This document shows, piece after piece, positions 1-6,660 of a stretch of DNA of 11,780 bases (position 1 is the first letter of the stretch; the number at the start of each line of letters is the position of its first letter). Source of the stretch: CAUZSN01 sp963582345 (GTDB taxonomy: Bacteria > Planctomycetota > Planctomycetia > Planctomycetales > Planctomycetaceae); assembly GCA_963582345.1 (NCBI GenBank), contig CAUZSN010000089.1, forward strand, positions 1 to 11,780, given 5' to 3'. Position numbers and translations under genes: made by a program. The notes under the pieces were generated by a model. It was not told the origin of the DNA, searched no databases, and saw nothing but the letters and a program-made list of their open reading frames with translations.

Positions 1-1595
1 CACACGTTGTGCACGACGGTGACGATGTATTCGTTGGCTCCGATGCCGTCGAATCTGGGCATCGCATAGTCAGGCAGCTTGTCTGCCGCGCGGCCTTGCC
101 AGCCCCCCGGCACTCTTCGATGGTTGACGAATTCTCGCTTATTCCCAGGCAGAATATCAGGTAACTGCAGTCCCAAGCCGCTATGGCTGTAGCCGACGAC
201 GCCACCCTGTTTTTTTCCCCAGGCCAGGATGGGCAACGTCCAACTGGGCCATTCTTCGATGAGCTTCGTTCCCGGATAGTCATCTTCGTTTAGCCGCAGC
301 AAACAAAGATGCCCGGCGTGCGACGACGGGAAACCGCTAACTTCGACGTCATATCGTATCAGGTGATTCGATTGCGATAGGGCTGACTGCCTGCCCTCGA
401 AGTACTGCTTTTGAGTGTACCAGCATGGACCCCAGCTCAGGATGCAGGCAACGTTCAAGTTTTCACCCAAGATATGCCGCATCATGTCGGCAGGTGTGAC
501 GCCTTCGGTTGGATTTTCGTAATGATGACAACCAGCGGCATGCACGTGATGATCGCCTGAGTACCAACGCCGAATGGCTGGATGAGACCACCGCCGGAGC
601 TTGAAGTCCGCACGCTGACTGACAATGCCTGATTTGACGGTCAGCTTGTGAGTGTCTTCGTGATACTCAGGACCGCGCGAAACGGTCACCCTGAATTCTC
701 CGGGAGGCAGATGCAGAGACTCGCCGTCCGACCGATAGACTTGATTATGGAAGAAAAAGTCCGGAGCCAACCGTCGAGCCGGATTTGGGTAAACTCGCCC
801 AAACTTGTCTCGTACTACGAAAGCGGCCGTCGTCGGTTTGCCATTGAAATCCTGAACGCCCAACGACACTTCCACCGCCGGTACGCAATTGAACAGAATC
901 GGCACCGAATTGCGAAATCCGATGTCTTGAGTCCCCTGTCCCACGTTGAACGACAGTTTGACTTCGCGCTTACCCACGTCGCGGCTGAAAAGCTGAATAA
1001 TGCGGTATTCCAGAGCCAAGCCGGACAGCGTTGCCTTCAACGGCTGTTTGTCAAACATGGCGATGTCCAGGAACCGTTGAGCCACGTCGCTAGGCAAAAT
1101 ATCCTGCTTGGGCCGCTGGGACCAGGACGGTGATTTGAATTGCGGCGCGGTGTTAGGACTCGCTGCGATCAGTTTCGGATTGATCCCGGCTTCGTTGTGG
1201 ACTTTGACCAAAAAAGTCCGCCATCCCTGCTGGACCAATTCCTTCTTCACCCACCCTTCGGCAACTTCCACTCGGCTTTCCGCGTTGATGTGGACGCCGG
1301 CTATACAGTACTTGTCCAAAATTTTCTGGATGGCGGTAATCGATTTGGCCTTGTCGGTGTTTCTCATTGCTGCCCTAATCGTCTTGGAATCCGTATCACT
1401 CAACGGAGCGCCTATATAGATTAACGCTTCTAATAATCGCTGAGTGGCGGACACCAGCGGCTGATGCTCAACCTGGGTTACGGGAAGAAATTCGTCGCCG
1501 AAAACATGCTGGTTGCTTAGTTGGGTCACAGCAAACGTCATCATGCCAACGATCAACCAACAGTCTAAATTCCTGGATATATTTGACATTGTCAT
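1..1595 (-). CDS. Secreted CehA/McbA-family metallohydrolase (PHP-like), 3' end cut off by the window
   Basis: An open frame of 531 codons runs from ATG at 1593-1595 to the left edge without a stop, so the C-terminus is missing. Residues 1-35 form a signal peptide: a short N-region, then a hydrophobic stretch (about 12-25). Residues 40-230 are an uncharacterised N-terminal part. Residues about 240-322 resemble the Ig-like/carboxypeptidase-regulatory insert seen in planctomycete members, with a PNPARRLAPDFFFHNQVY stretch and a conserved LPPGEFRV. The metallohydrolase part begins at GDHHVH (347-352), the His/Asp cluster expected to bind metal in the CehA/McbA branch of the PHP fold. Further candidate metal ligands are in SHAGHL (425-430) and GYSHSG (468-473). 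The substrate is unknown; family members hydrolyse phosphoester or ester-type bonds, and export to the periplasm is inferred from the signal peptide. A GGGG run lies 8 bases before the ATG; an in-frame GTG nine bases upstream is a less likely start. The family call is from recognised motifs. Confidence 0.85.
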   Translation of the reverse strand, partial: MTMSNISRNLDCWLIVGMMTFAVTQLSNQHVFGDEFLPVTQVEHQPLVSATQRLLEALIYIGAPLSDTDSKTIRAAMRNTDKAKSITAIQKILDKYCIAGVHINAESRVEVAEGWVKKELVQQGWRTFLVKVHNEAGINPKLIAASPNTAPQFKSPSWSQRPKQDILPSDVAQRFLDIAMFDKQPLKATLSGLALEYRIIQLFSRDVGKREVKLSFNVGQGTQDIGFRNSVPILFNCVPAVEVSLGVQDFNGKPTTAAFVVRDKFGRVYPNPARRLAPDFFFHNQVYRSDGESLHLPPGEFRVTVSRGPEYHEDTHKLTVKSGIVSQRADFKLRRWSHPAIRRWYSGDHHVHAAGCHHYENPTEGVTPADMMRHILGENLNVACILSWGPCWYTQKQYFEGRQSALSQSNHLIRYDVEVSGFPSSHAGHLCLLRLNEDDYPGTKLIEEWPSWTLPILAWGKKQGGVVGYSHSGLGLQLPDILPGNKREFVNHRRVPGGWQGRAADKLPDYAMPRFDGIGANEYIVTVVHNV

Positions 1596-1601
1596 GATCA
1601 G

Positions 1602-2087
<486 letters not shown>

Positions 2088-2515
2088 CCAACTACCGTCC
2101 TGGGTCTGGTTAGTCTTCATCAACAAGAAGATTAAGCACTGCGCAGCTCAAACGGAAAGTGCGAATTGCAACAATAGTCTACTGGCGTAGTCTAAACGCG
2201 ATACAGTGCTGCAGCGACGCTTGCACCAGACGGGAGGTTAGAAGAGAGGCTATGGCTAGGATGTGGCTAAGATTCTTGACTAAAAGAATAGGTTTCAGAC
2301 TTGAAGGCGACGAGTTATCACCCTTCTTGCTTGTCGTTACCAGCAATCGCAAAGCATCGCACGCCATTGAACGAAAGCAGACTGTTTAAGACAGTCTGGT
2401 CTGGCTCTTTCGGAAATTTGACCCGGACCCCCATCTCCTTCGCACATGTATATGGGTGTTAATTGGCCTCAAAAATCCGCAACAGAAATTCAGCTTTCGG
2501 ATTCTTGTTGCGGGA
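2088..2515. other. 428-base stretch with no recognisable gene
   Basis: Short open frames of 60-76 codons occur on both strands here (for example 2159-2389 plus and 2179-2367 minus), but they overlap each other, show no family resemblance and have no convincing ribosome binding sites. The only structure I see is the hairpin at 2372-2412. The stretch lies between a recombinase remnant and a broken TPR fragment, so it may be decayed mobile-element DNA; that is inference. Confidence 0.5.
2372..2412. terminator. Hairpin, possible terminator
   Basis: CAGACTG (2378-2384) and CAGTCTG (2392-2398) form a perfect 7-bp stem with a 7-base loop. The outer arms CGAAAG (2372-2377) and CTTTCG (2407-2412) are also complementary. 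There is no strong T-run on either side, so it is at best an imperfect intrinsic terminator; it could equally be a chance palindrome in decayed DNA. Confidence 0.3.
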
Positions 2516-2673
2516 TTAATCAAGGTCTGATTCCGACGAAAGACCCATCTTACGGATTGCTTCCTCAAGCGTGACTACTGGGTATTGTTCTGACTTGTGG
2601 GATTTGGCTTTCTGAAGGTCGCCTTTTTGGTGGTGCGCTTCACCGCGAACGGTGCACTCATAGCGTGCGAGAT
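2516..2673 (-). pseudogene. Remnant of a TPR gene 3' end, related to the TPR lipoprotein at 5030-5626
   Basis: A 26-base run (2603-2628) is identical to 5063-5088 in the downstream TPR gene and encodes the same GDLQKAK residues in the same orientation. The minus-strand frame reads VRGEAHHQKGDLQKAKSHKSEQYPVV and on to a TAA at 2516-2518. It has no start codon of its own and, traced upstream, enters the pyruvate kinase gene in another frame. A second match, ATTCTTGTTGCGGGA at 2501-2515 and 4954-4968, lies at nearly the same distance from the first match in both places (102 and 109 bases), so a segment of TPR tail plus 3' flank appears to have been duplicated and to have diverged. Only half of one TPR unit is left, so it should not be functional. 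Homology is well supported by the shared runs; calling it a pseudogene is inference. Confidence 0.55.
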
Positions 2674-4143
2674 TTACGGGACGACGTGGACCAGCATTAG
2701 GTCGTGACCTTTGGCCGACCAGTTTGTGCTGGTGACCAGAACAAGTCGGCTACCCGATTGCAAGACGTTTTTCCGTTTGCCCCATTCGACGACGAATTTC
2801 AGCAGGATTTCCGGAGATTCATAAACATCTGCTGTCTCGACCGCGGTGACGCCCCAGTACAGACTCATGCGGCGTACGGTGTCGGCGCGGTCGCTCAGTG
2901 CGACGATGGGTACCGGACGGCGCTGCTTCGACACCGCCAGGGCCGTTTTTCCGGTGCGAGTGGCTAAGACGATTAGATCGGCCTGCAGATATTCAGCCGC
3001 AGAGCCCGCGCCCACGGTCGTGGCTTCCGTCAGCAGTGACGCACGTTGCCGTGCCTGACCGTCGGTCTCGCGAATGTCTTTGGATGCGATTTGACATTCT
3101 GCCTCATGGAGAATTCGGCTCATCATGGCCACCGCTTCGACCGGATACGCACCGATTGCTGTCTCGCCGGAAAGCATGACCGCGTCACTGCCATCGAGCA
3201 CCGCGTTAGCCACGTCACTCGCCTCAGCACGGGTTGGCGTTTTATTTCTCTCCATGCTGTCCAGCATTTGCGTGGCCGTGATGACTGGCACGCGATGCCG
3301 ATTGCACAGTCGAATGATGCGTTTCTGTAGGATGGGAACTCGAGCGATGTCGATTTCGACTCCCAGATCGCCGCGGGCGACCATCACAGCGTCCGTGTGC
3401 TCGATGATCGCTTCTAGATCTGTGACGGCTTCCTGATTCTCAATTTTGGCGATGATCTGTGGAAGACGTCTGTTTTCGTAGCGACCGATCGCTTCCCGCA
3501 GTAATCGGATATCCGAGGCGCTGCGAATGAAACTCATCCCGACATAGTCGAGTTCCTGCTGGATGGCCCATGCTAGGTCCTCACGATCCTTGTCGGTCAA
3601 GCTGGGTGTGCTCAGCGAGACGCCCGGCAGATTGACTCCTTGCCCGCTGCGAATCACTCCCGGACGCTCGACGACGCAGACCACTCGTCCCGCATCGGTT
3701 TCCTTTTCAACAACTCGCATCGCGACAATCCCGTCGGTCAACAGCATACGGTCTCCAACGTTCAGGTCATCGATCATCTTGTCGTAGGTACACGTTAACT
3801 TTCGTGGATCCGCAGGATCGGGAGCGCGCACAAATTCAAAATGGGCTCCTACTTGACACTGAAGAATGTCGTTTTGAAGTTGGCCGAGCCGAATCTTTGG
3901 TCCAGCCAGATCACTGAGAATCCCGATCGGTCGATTCAACTCGGTGGAAGTTTCACGAATCAACCGAACAATGTCGTCCAGCCAGTCATGTGACCCGTGA
4001 GCAAAGTTCAGGCGAAACAGATCGACGCCCGCAATCACCAGATCACGCAGTTTGTCGAGCGTCGTACACGCTGGTCCGACAGTGGCGATGATCTTTGTTT
4101 TCACCAACGGACTTTCGTTGTAGCGATTGTTCCGCAGGTCCAT
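2674..4143 (-). CDS. pyk: Pyruvate kinase
   Basis: This enzyme catalyses the last step of glycolysis in the cytoplasm: phosphoenolpyruvate plus ADP gives pyruvate and ATP, with Mg2+ and usually K+. The 489-residue length is normal for a bacterial homotetrameric enzyme. The N-terminal beta-barrel starts with KTKIIATVGPA (15-25) and FRLNFAHGSH (43-52), which contains the substrate-binding arginine. The B domain occupies about 90-180. The signature IIAKIENQEAV (230-240) carries catalytic Lys233 and metal-binding Glu235, followed by RGDLGVE (257-263) and ITATQMLDSM (288-297). The C-terminal domain, where effectors bind in many homologues, covers about 370-489. A GGAG lies 8 bases before the ATG (4152-4155 on the plus strand), supporting this start. 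The gene is divergent from ytoQ and apparently monocistronic. No truncation or missing key residue is seen. Confidence 0.97.
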   Translation of the reverse strand: MDLRNNRYNESPLVKTKIIATVGPACTTLDKLRDLVIAGVDLFRLNFAHGSHDWLDDIVRLIRETSTELNRPIGILSDLAGPKIRLGQLQNDILQCQVGAHFEFVRAPDPADPRKLTCTYDKMIDDLNVGDRMLLTDGIVAMRVVEKETDAGRVVCVVERPGVIRSGQGVNLPGVSLSTPSLTDKDREDLAWAIQQELDYVGMSFIRSASDIRLLREAIGRYENRRLPQIIAKIENQEAVTDLEAIIEHTDAVMVARGDLGVEIDIARVPILQKRIIRLCNRHRVPVITATQMLDSMERNKTPTRAEASDVANAVLDGSDAVMLSGETAIGAYPVEAVAMMSRILHEAECQIASKDIRETDGQARQRASLLTEATTVGAGSAAEYLQADLIVLATRTGKTALAVSKQRRPVPIVALSDRADTVRRMSLYWGVTAVETADVYESPEILLKFVVEWGKRKNVLQSGSRLVLVTSTNWSAKGHDLMLVHVVP

Positions 4144-4406
4144 TGGAACGACTCCGTCAATTCATTCGCACTTGAGGACGAACTGGCGCGCCGAACGCCC
4201 GAGATGTCGCCGATCAAAATTACCGTCACGTATCCATGCGCCGTTTCGATAAGCTCAATCGCCGTAAATTCTTAAACTGCAACGCGGATGGTTTTTGGGA
4301 TGGACACCAACTGTAGCGTGATACACCGGCAGTCTGTGCTCGAAATTCTGCTACAATCCAAGCCATGGCAATTAACTGATATCCTCCAACATCAGGATTA
4401 ACAACC
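4144..4406. promoter_or_regulatory. Divergent intergenic region between pyk and ytoQ
   Basis: These 263 bases must hold promoters for both divergent genes. A TACAAT hexamer at about 4350-4355 is a plausible -10 element for ytoQ, but I see no good -35 box at the right distance, so I do not place a promoter. AGGA at 4394-4397 precedes the ytoQ ATG by 9 bases. A 65-codon minus-strand frame here (4226-4423) overlaps the ytoQ start and has no recognisable features. Confidence 0.35.
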
Positions 4407-4865
4407 ATGCTCGATAATCGCAATTGGAGTGTTTACCTGTCCGGAGAGATTCACACGGATTGGCGACATCAAATCGCAGAAGGAATCGAGCGTGCTGCAT
4501 TGCCGGTGAGGCTGACGACGCCAGTGACAGATCACGTCGAGAGTGATGATTGCGGCGTGAACATCCTGGGCGAAGAGAGTGATCCGTTCTGGAAGGATCG
4601 CAAGGGTGCTGGGATCAACGCGATTCGCACATGCACCTTAATTCGTAAGGCCGACGTGGTAGTCGTGCGTTTCGGCTCTAAGTATCGGCAATGGAACGCA
4701 GCATTTGATGCAGGTTTTGCTGCCGCGTTGGGAAAGCCGTTGGTCACGCTGCACGACGCCGAGCTGGACCATCCGCTCAAGGAAATCGACGTTGCGGCTT
4801 GCGCCACCGCCCGAGATCTCGATCAGGTGGTGAAGATTTTGCGGTATGTCATTGAGCAACTCTGA
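4407..4865 (+). CDS. ytoQ: YtoQ family protein
   Basis: This 152-residue protein matches the small YtoQ family from end to end. Recognisable blocks are WSVYLSGEIHTDWR (7-20), PVTDHVESDDCGVNILG (39-55), FWKDRKGAGINAIRT (61-75), ADVVVVRFGSKYRQWNAAFD (82-101) and ALGKPLVTLH (107-116). The pattern of an N-terminal YLSG strand, a central KADVVVVRF strand and a helix with conserved acidic residues resembles the nucleoside 2-deoxyribosyltransferase-like fold. The biochemical function of YtoQ is not established as far as I know, so a nucleotide-related role is only inference. No signal peptide or membrane segment is visible, so it should be cytoplasmic. It stands alone: divergent from pyk upstream and convergent with the TPR gene downstream, with 164 bases between the two gene ends. 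The start is supported by an AGGA 9 bases upstream and by the family N-terminus beginning just after it. Confidence 0.9.
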   Translation: MLDNRNWSVYLSGEIHTDWRHQIAEGIERAALPVRLTTPVTDHVESDDCGVNILGEESDPFWKDRKGAGINAIRTCTLIRKADVVVVRFGSKYRQWNAAFDAGFAAALGKPLVTLHDAELDHPLKEIDVAACATARDLDQVVKILRYVIEQL

Positions 4866-5029
4866 ATTTCTTAGCAACTTGTCCCGAAACAACCTTCTGA
4901 AGGAAAAGTTGCATCCCAAAATTCGTTCGTTTGACTTTTTGTGCTGCATTCGAATTCTTGTTGCGGGAGTGATCGCGGAAGCACGACAACTTAGTGATTG
5001 GAGCGAGTATAGCTCGTAGGCTCAGGGCC

Positions 5030-5626
5030 CTATCTTAGCGATTTAGCCTTGTCGAAGTCGGCTTTGGCTTTCTGAAGGTCGCCTTTTTCTCTGTACGCGA
5101 AACCGCGAGTTTGGTAGGCCCACACGTTGTCTGGCTTCAGTCGGATGACTTGGGTGTAATCCTCGATTGCCTTGTCGTATTCGCCTTTTTCTCTGTACGC
5201 GAAACCGCGAGTTTGGTAGGCCCACACGTTGTCTGGCTTCAGTCGGATGGCTTGGGTGTAATCCTCGATTGCTTTGTCGTATTCGCCTGTCTTGAAGTAC
5301 GCGATGCCGCGATTTTTGTAGATCCGCGTGTTGTTTGGATCCAGTCGGATGGCTTGGGAGTAATCGTCTCTTGCCTTGTTGTATTCACCTTTTTCTCTGT
5401 ACACGTCACCGCGGTTGGCGTAGGCCACCGCGTTGTCCGGATCCAGTCGAATGGCTTCGGTGTAGCTCGCGGTGTCGAAGTCTCCGCGATTGCGGAAATT
5501 ATCACCATTTTTTATTTCAGTGAGGGCGATCGCAGAAATGTCACGGGATTCATTGCCGCCGCATCCAGAGAAAACAGCCAGCAACAGGATTAGCGCAACG
5601 CGATAGTTTCGGTGATACGGGGCCAT
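5030..5626 (-). CDS. Tetratricopeptide-repeat lipoprotein
   Basis: The first 22 residues are a lipoprotein signal: a basic N-region (HRNYR), a hydrophobic core ALILLLAVF and FSGC, with Cys22 as the likely lipidated residue, followed by GGNES. It should therefore be membrane-anchored and face the periplasm. After a linker come a degenerate repeat (about 43-65) and four 34-residue TPR units (about 66-99, 100-133, 134-167, 168-198) with the usual A-Y-x-x-R-G and G-E-Y-x-K-A-x-x-D-Y pattern. TPRs bind other proteins, but the partner cannot be read from the sequence. The first repeat, GDFDTASYTEAI, is two residues shorter than its neighbours, where GEYDKAIEDYTQAI is the norm, suggesting a 6-base in-frame deletion. 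Units 3 and 4 are nearly identical in DNA. AGGAGA at 5635-5640 (plus-strand numbering) lies 8 bases before the ATG and fixes the start. The protein ends right after the last helix. Confidence 0.85.
   Translation of the reverse strand: MAPYHRNYRVALILLLAVFSGCGGNESRDISAIALTEIKNGDNFRNRGDFDTASYTEAIRLDPDNAVAYANRGDVYREKGEYNKARDDYSQAIRLDPNNTRIYKNRGIAYFKTGEYDKAIEDYTQAIRLKPDNVWAYQTRGFAYREKGEYDKAIEDYTQVIRLKPDNVWAYQTRGFAYREKGDLQKAKADFDKAKSLR
5080..5283 (-). repeat. Tandem 102-bp near-identical repeat coding for two TPR units
   Basis: Copy 1 (5080-5181) and copy 2 (5182-5283) differ at only two bases that I can count: one changes Val to Ala in TQVIRL/TQAIRL, the other is silent. The period of 102 bases equals one 34-residue TPR unit. 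The next unit, from 5284, has clearly diverged. This indicates a recent duplication or gene conversion of one TPR unit. Confidence 0.9.
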
Positions 5627-5786
5627 AGCAGCGATCTCCTAAAATGAAACCGCTAGTGGAGTGAGTGCCACAACCTAGCTGTAAAAGTAGTCACCATAGC
5701 CTATCGCGGAACGAATGGGGATCACAAGTTCGTCACGCTATCCCACAACGCGGAATCGGCGGCGAGCGCAAGGCCCGGCAGGCTGA

Positions 5787-6215
5787 GCCAATACGAACCT
5801 GAGGACGACGTTACAGAAAATTGTGTGTCGATGCGGATTGGAACCTTGGCCTCGACTGTGGCATTCCATGCGTACAAGTTGTGAAACTGATATCGCGCGG
5901 CAGTTCCCGCTAGCGGTCGTGGCCAAGTGGCTAGGAAACACTCAAGCCATTGCCATGCAACATTATGTCGACGTAACCGATGCTGACTTCGAGCGGGCAG
6001 CGTCTGGCGACGTCGAGCTAAATAACAAAGCGACGCTAAATCCGACGCACGCCATGACTGGCACCGACTCGCAAGCCAACCTTGTAGTGCATGAAAAACC
6101 TCCGATTTTGCAGGGGACTGCGACTCCCTGCGGTACTTTGCGGAACCAGGGAATGGAGCGGAGGGGACTCGAACCCCCGACCTCGGCATTGCGAACGCCG
6201 CGCTCTCCCAACTGA
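5787..6215 (+). pseudogene. Truncated tyrosine recombinase (integrase), C-terminal 142 residues, ending inside the tRNA-Ala gene
   Basis: After a TGA at 5784-5786 the frame reads ANTNLRTTLQKIVCRCG, then LEPWPRLWHSMRTSCETDIA, QFPLAVVAKWLGNTQAIAMQ and HYVDVTDADFERAA. These are the standard C-terminal blocks of a planctomycete-style integrase: H-x-x-R box in LWHSMR, a WLGN block, and the catalytic tyrosine in QHYVDVTD. The N-terminal DNA-binding domains and the first catalytic arginine are missing, so the protein cannot be active. The tail (GMERRGLEPPTSALRTPRSPN) is encoded by the antisense strand of the tRNA-Ala gene and stops at a TGA provided by its D-arm. The layout is that of an integrase lying at the attachment junction of an element inserted at a tRNA 3' end, after most of the element has been lost. 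A GTG at 5823 could start a shorter product, but no ribosome binding site supports expression. Confidence 0.85.
6110..6131. other. Hairpin in the integrase tail, downstream of tRNA-Ala
   Basis: GCAGGG (6110-6115) and CCCTGC (6126-6131) are complementary around a 10-base loop. It lies 23 bases beyond the 3' end of the antisense tRNA gene. It has no T-run directly after it on the minus strand, though TTTTT occurs about ten bases further, so a role in ending tRNA transcription is only possible. It could also be part of the recombination site arm. Confidence 0.25.
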
Positions 6216-6226
6216 GCTACCGCCCC
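6154..6226 (-). tRNA. tRNA-Ala (anticodon CGC)
   Basis: The minus strand folds as a complete 73-nt tRNA. The acceptor stem is GGGGCGG/CCGCTCC, with a G3-U70 wobble pair, the classic identity element of alanine tRNA. The D-stem is GCTC/GAGC, the anticodon stem CGGCG/TGCCG with loop TTCGCAA (anticodon CGC at 6191-6193), the variable loop AGGTC, and the T-arm GGGGG-TTCGAGT-CCCCT, with discriminator A at 6154. It would read GCG codons. The 3' CCA is not encoded (TTC follows the A) and must be added by nucleotidyltransferase. Its 3' half coincides with the end of a recombinase frame on the other strand, so it has probably served as an integration site. Confidence 0.95.
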
Positions 6227-6492
6227 AAGTCTTTGAATAGCACCACAGTTCAAATCGGCGCGGCTTGCACTATCAATACAAAGGTCTCAACCGGCGTCCC
6301 GAACAGCACCAATTCTATCCTAATCAAAATGCCAATGAAAGGTCGCCCTGTGCGCAAGCCGATGGTTCGCGTAGACCGGAATAAATAAGGTGTGCAATGT
6401 GTTGTCGGATCAGGGCAAATGGGAATCATCCAGGTTCGACCAAACTCGGCATGAGTAAGGAAAAGATGTCGTGCGTCACCGGAACTCCATCC

Positions 6493-6521
6493 TTGACAGG
6501 TCATCACAGGCGATTCAGAAT
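6493..6521 (+). promoter_or_regulatory. Candidate sigma70-type promoter for the pilus cluster
   Basis: A perfect TTGACA (6493-6498) is followed after exactly 17 bases by CAGAAT (6516-6521), a four-of-six match to TATAAT. Transcription would start near 6528 and leave a leader of about 130 bases before the first gene. It is the best promoter-like pair in this leader; planctomycete promoter consensus is less certain, so this is a candidate only. Confidence 0.4.
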
Positions 6522-6645
6522 TGAAGTAAGTGGCGTATCTTTAGACGTACTCAGGGATTCGGTCCGTGTTGCTCGTTCAGGTCTCGTACCGACATATGTA
6601 GATGTATCCGCGGCATAGCGATTCTCAAAAATAATGGCAATTAAA

Positions 6646-6652
6646 GGTGGAG
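6646..6652 (+). promoter_or_regulatory. Ribosome binding site deciding the start of the first ATPase gene
   Basis: GGTGGAG lies 8 bases before ATG 6661. An in-frame ATG at 6634 has no such sequence before it, and 6661 also agrees better with the usual N-terminus of the family. Confidence 0.7.
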
Positions 6653-6660
6653 TGAAGAAT

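Larger units (their letters stand above)
6227..6660. other. 434-base leader region before the pilus cluster
   Basis: I find no convincing gene here. A 73-codon plus-strand frame (6397-6618) has no family resemblance and no clear ribosome binding site. The tRNA-Ala promoter must lie in the left part, on the minus strand, but I cannot place it. The right part holds the candidate promoter listed separately. Confidence 0.5.

Noticed and set aside
648..1424. Plus-strand open frames of 94-161 codons
   Set aside because: They lie antisense to the continuous 531-codon metallohydrolase frame, which has clear family motifs.
2704..3787. Several plus-strand open frames of 70-103 codons
   Set aside because: All are antisense shadows of pyruvate kinase, whose frame and motifs are complete.
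4226..4423. 65-codon minus-strand frame between ytoQ and pyk
   Set aside because: It overlaps the ytoQ start and the divergent promoter region, and has no recognisable feature or ribosome binding site.
4866..5029. Possible intrinsic terminators between the convergent ytoQ and TPR genes
   Set aside because: Only short stems (for example CGAG/CTCG near 5005-5018) without a T-run were found.
5080..5460. Regular repeats that could suggest a CRISPR array
   Set aside because: The period is exactly 34 codons inside one open frame, with no spacers between the units; it is TPR-coding sequence.
5111..5593. 160-codon plus-strand frame with internal repeats
   Set aside because: The repeats come from the TPR units on the other strand; the minus-strand gene has a signal peptide and a good ribosome binding site.
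5722..6253. Minus-strand frames of 96 and 155 codons with GVRVPSAP- and GVRNAEVGGSSPL-like starts
   Set aside because: Such strings are chance translations of a tRNA gene; the stretch is the tRNA-Ala gene and the antisense of the integrase remnant.
6397..6618. 73-codon plus-strand frame before the pilus cluster
   Set aside because: No family resemblance or ribosome binding site, and it runs across the best promoter candidate.
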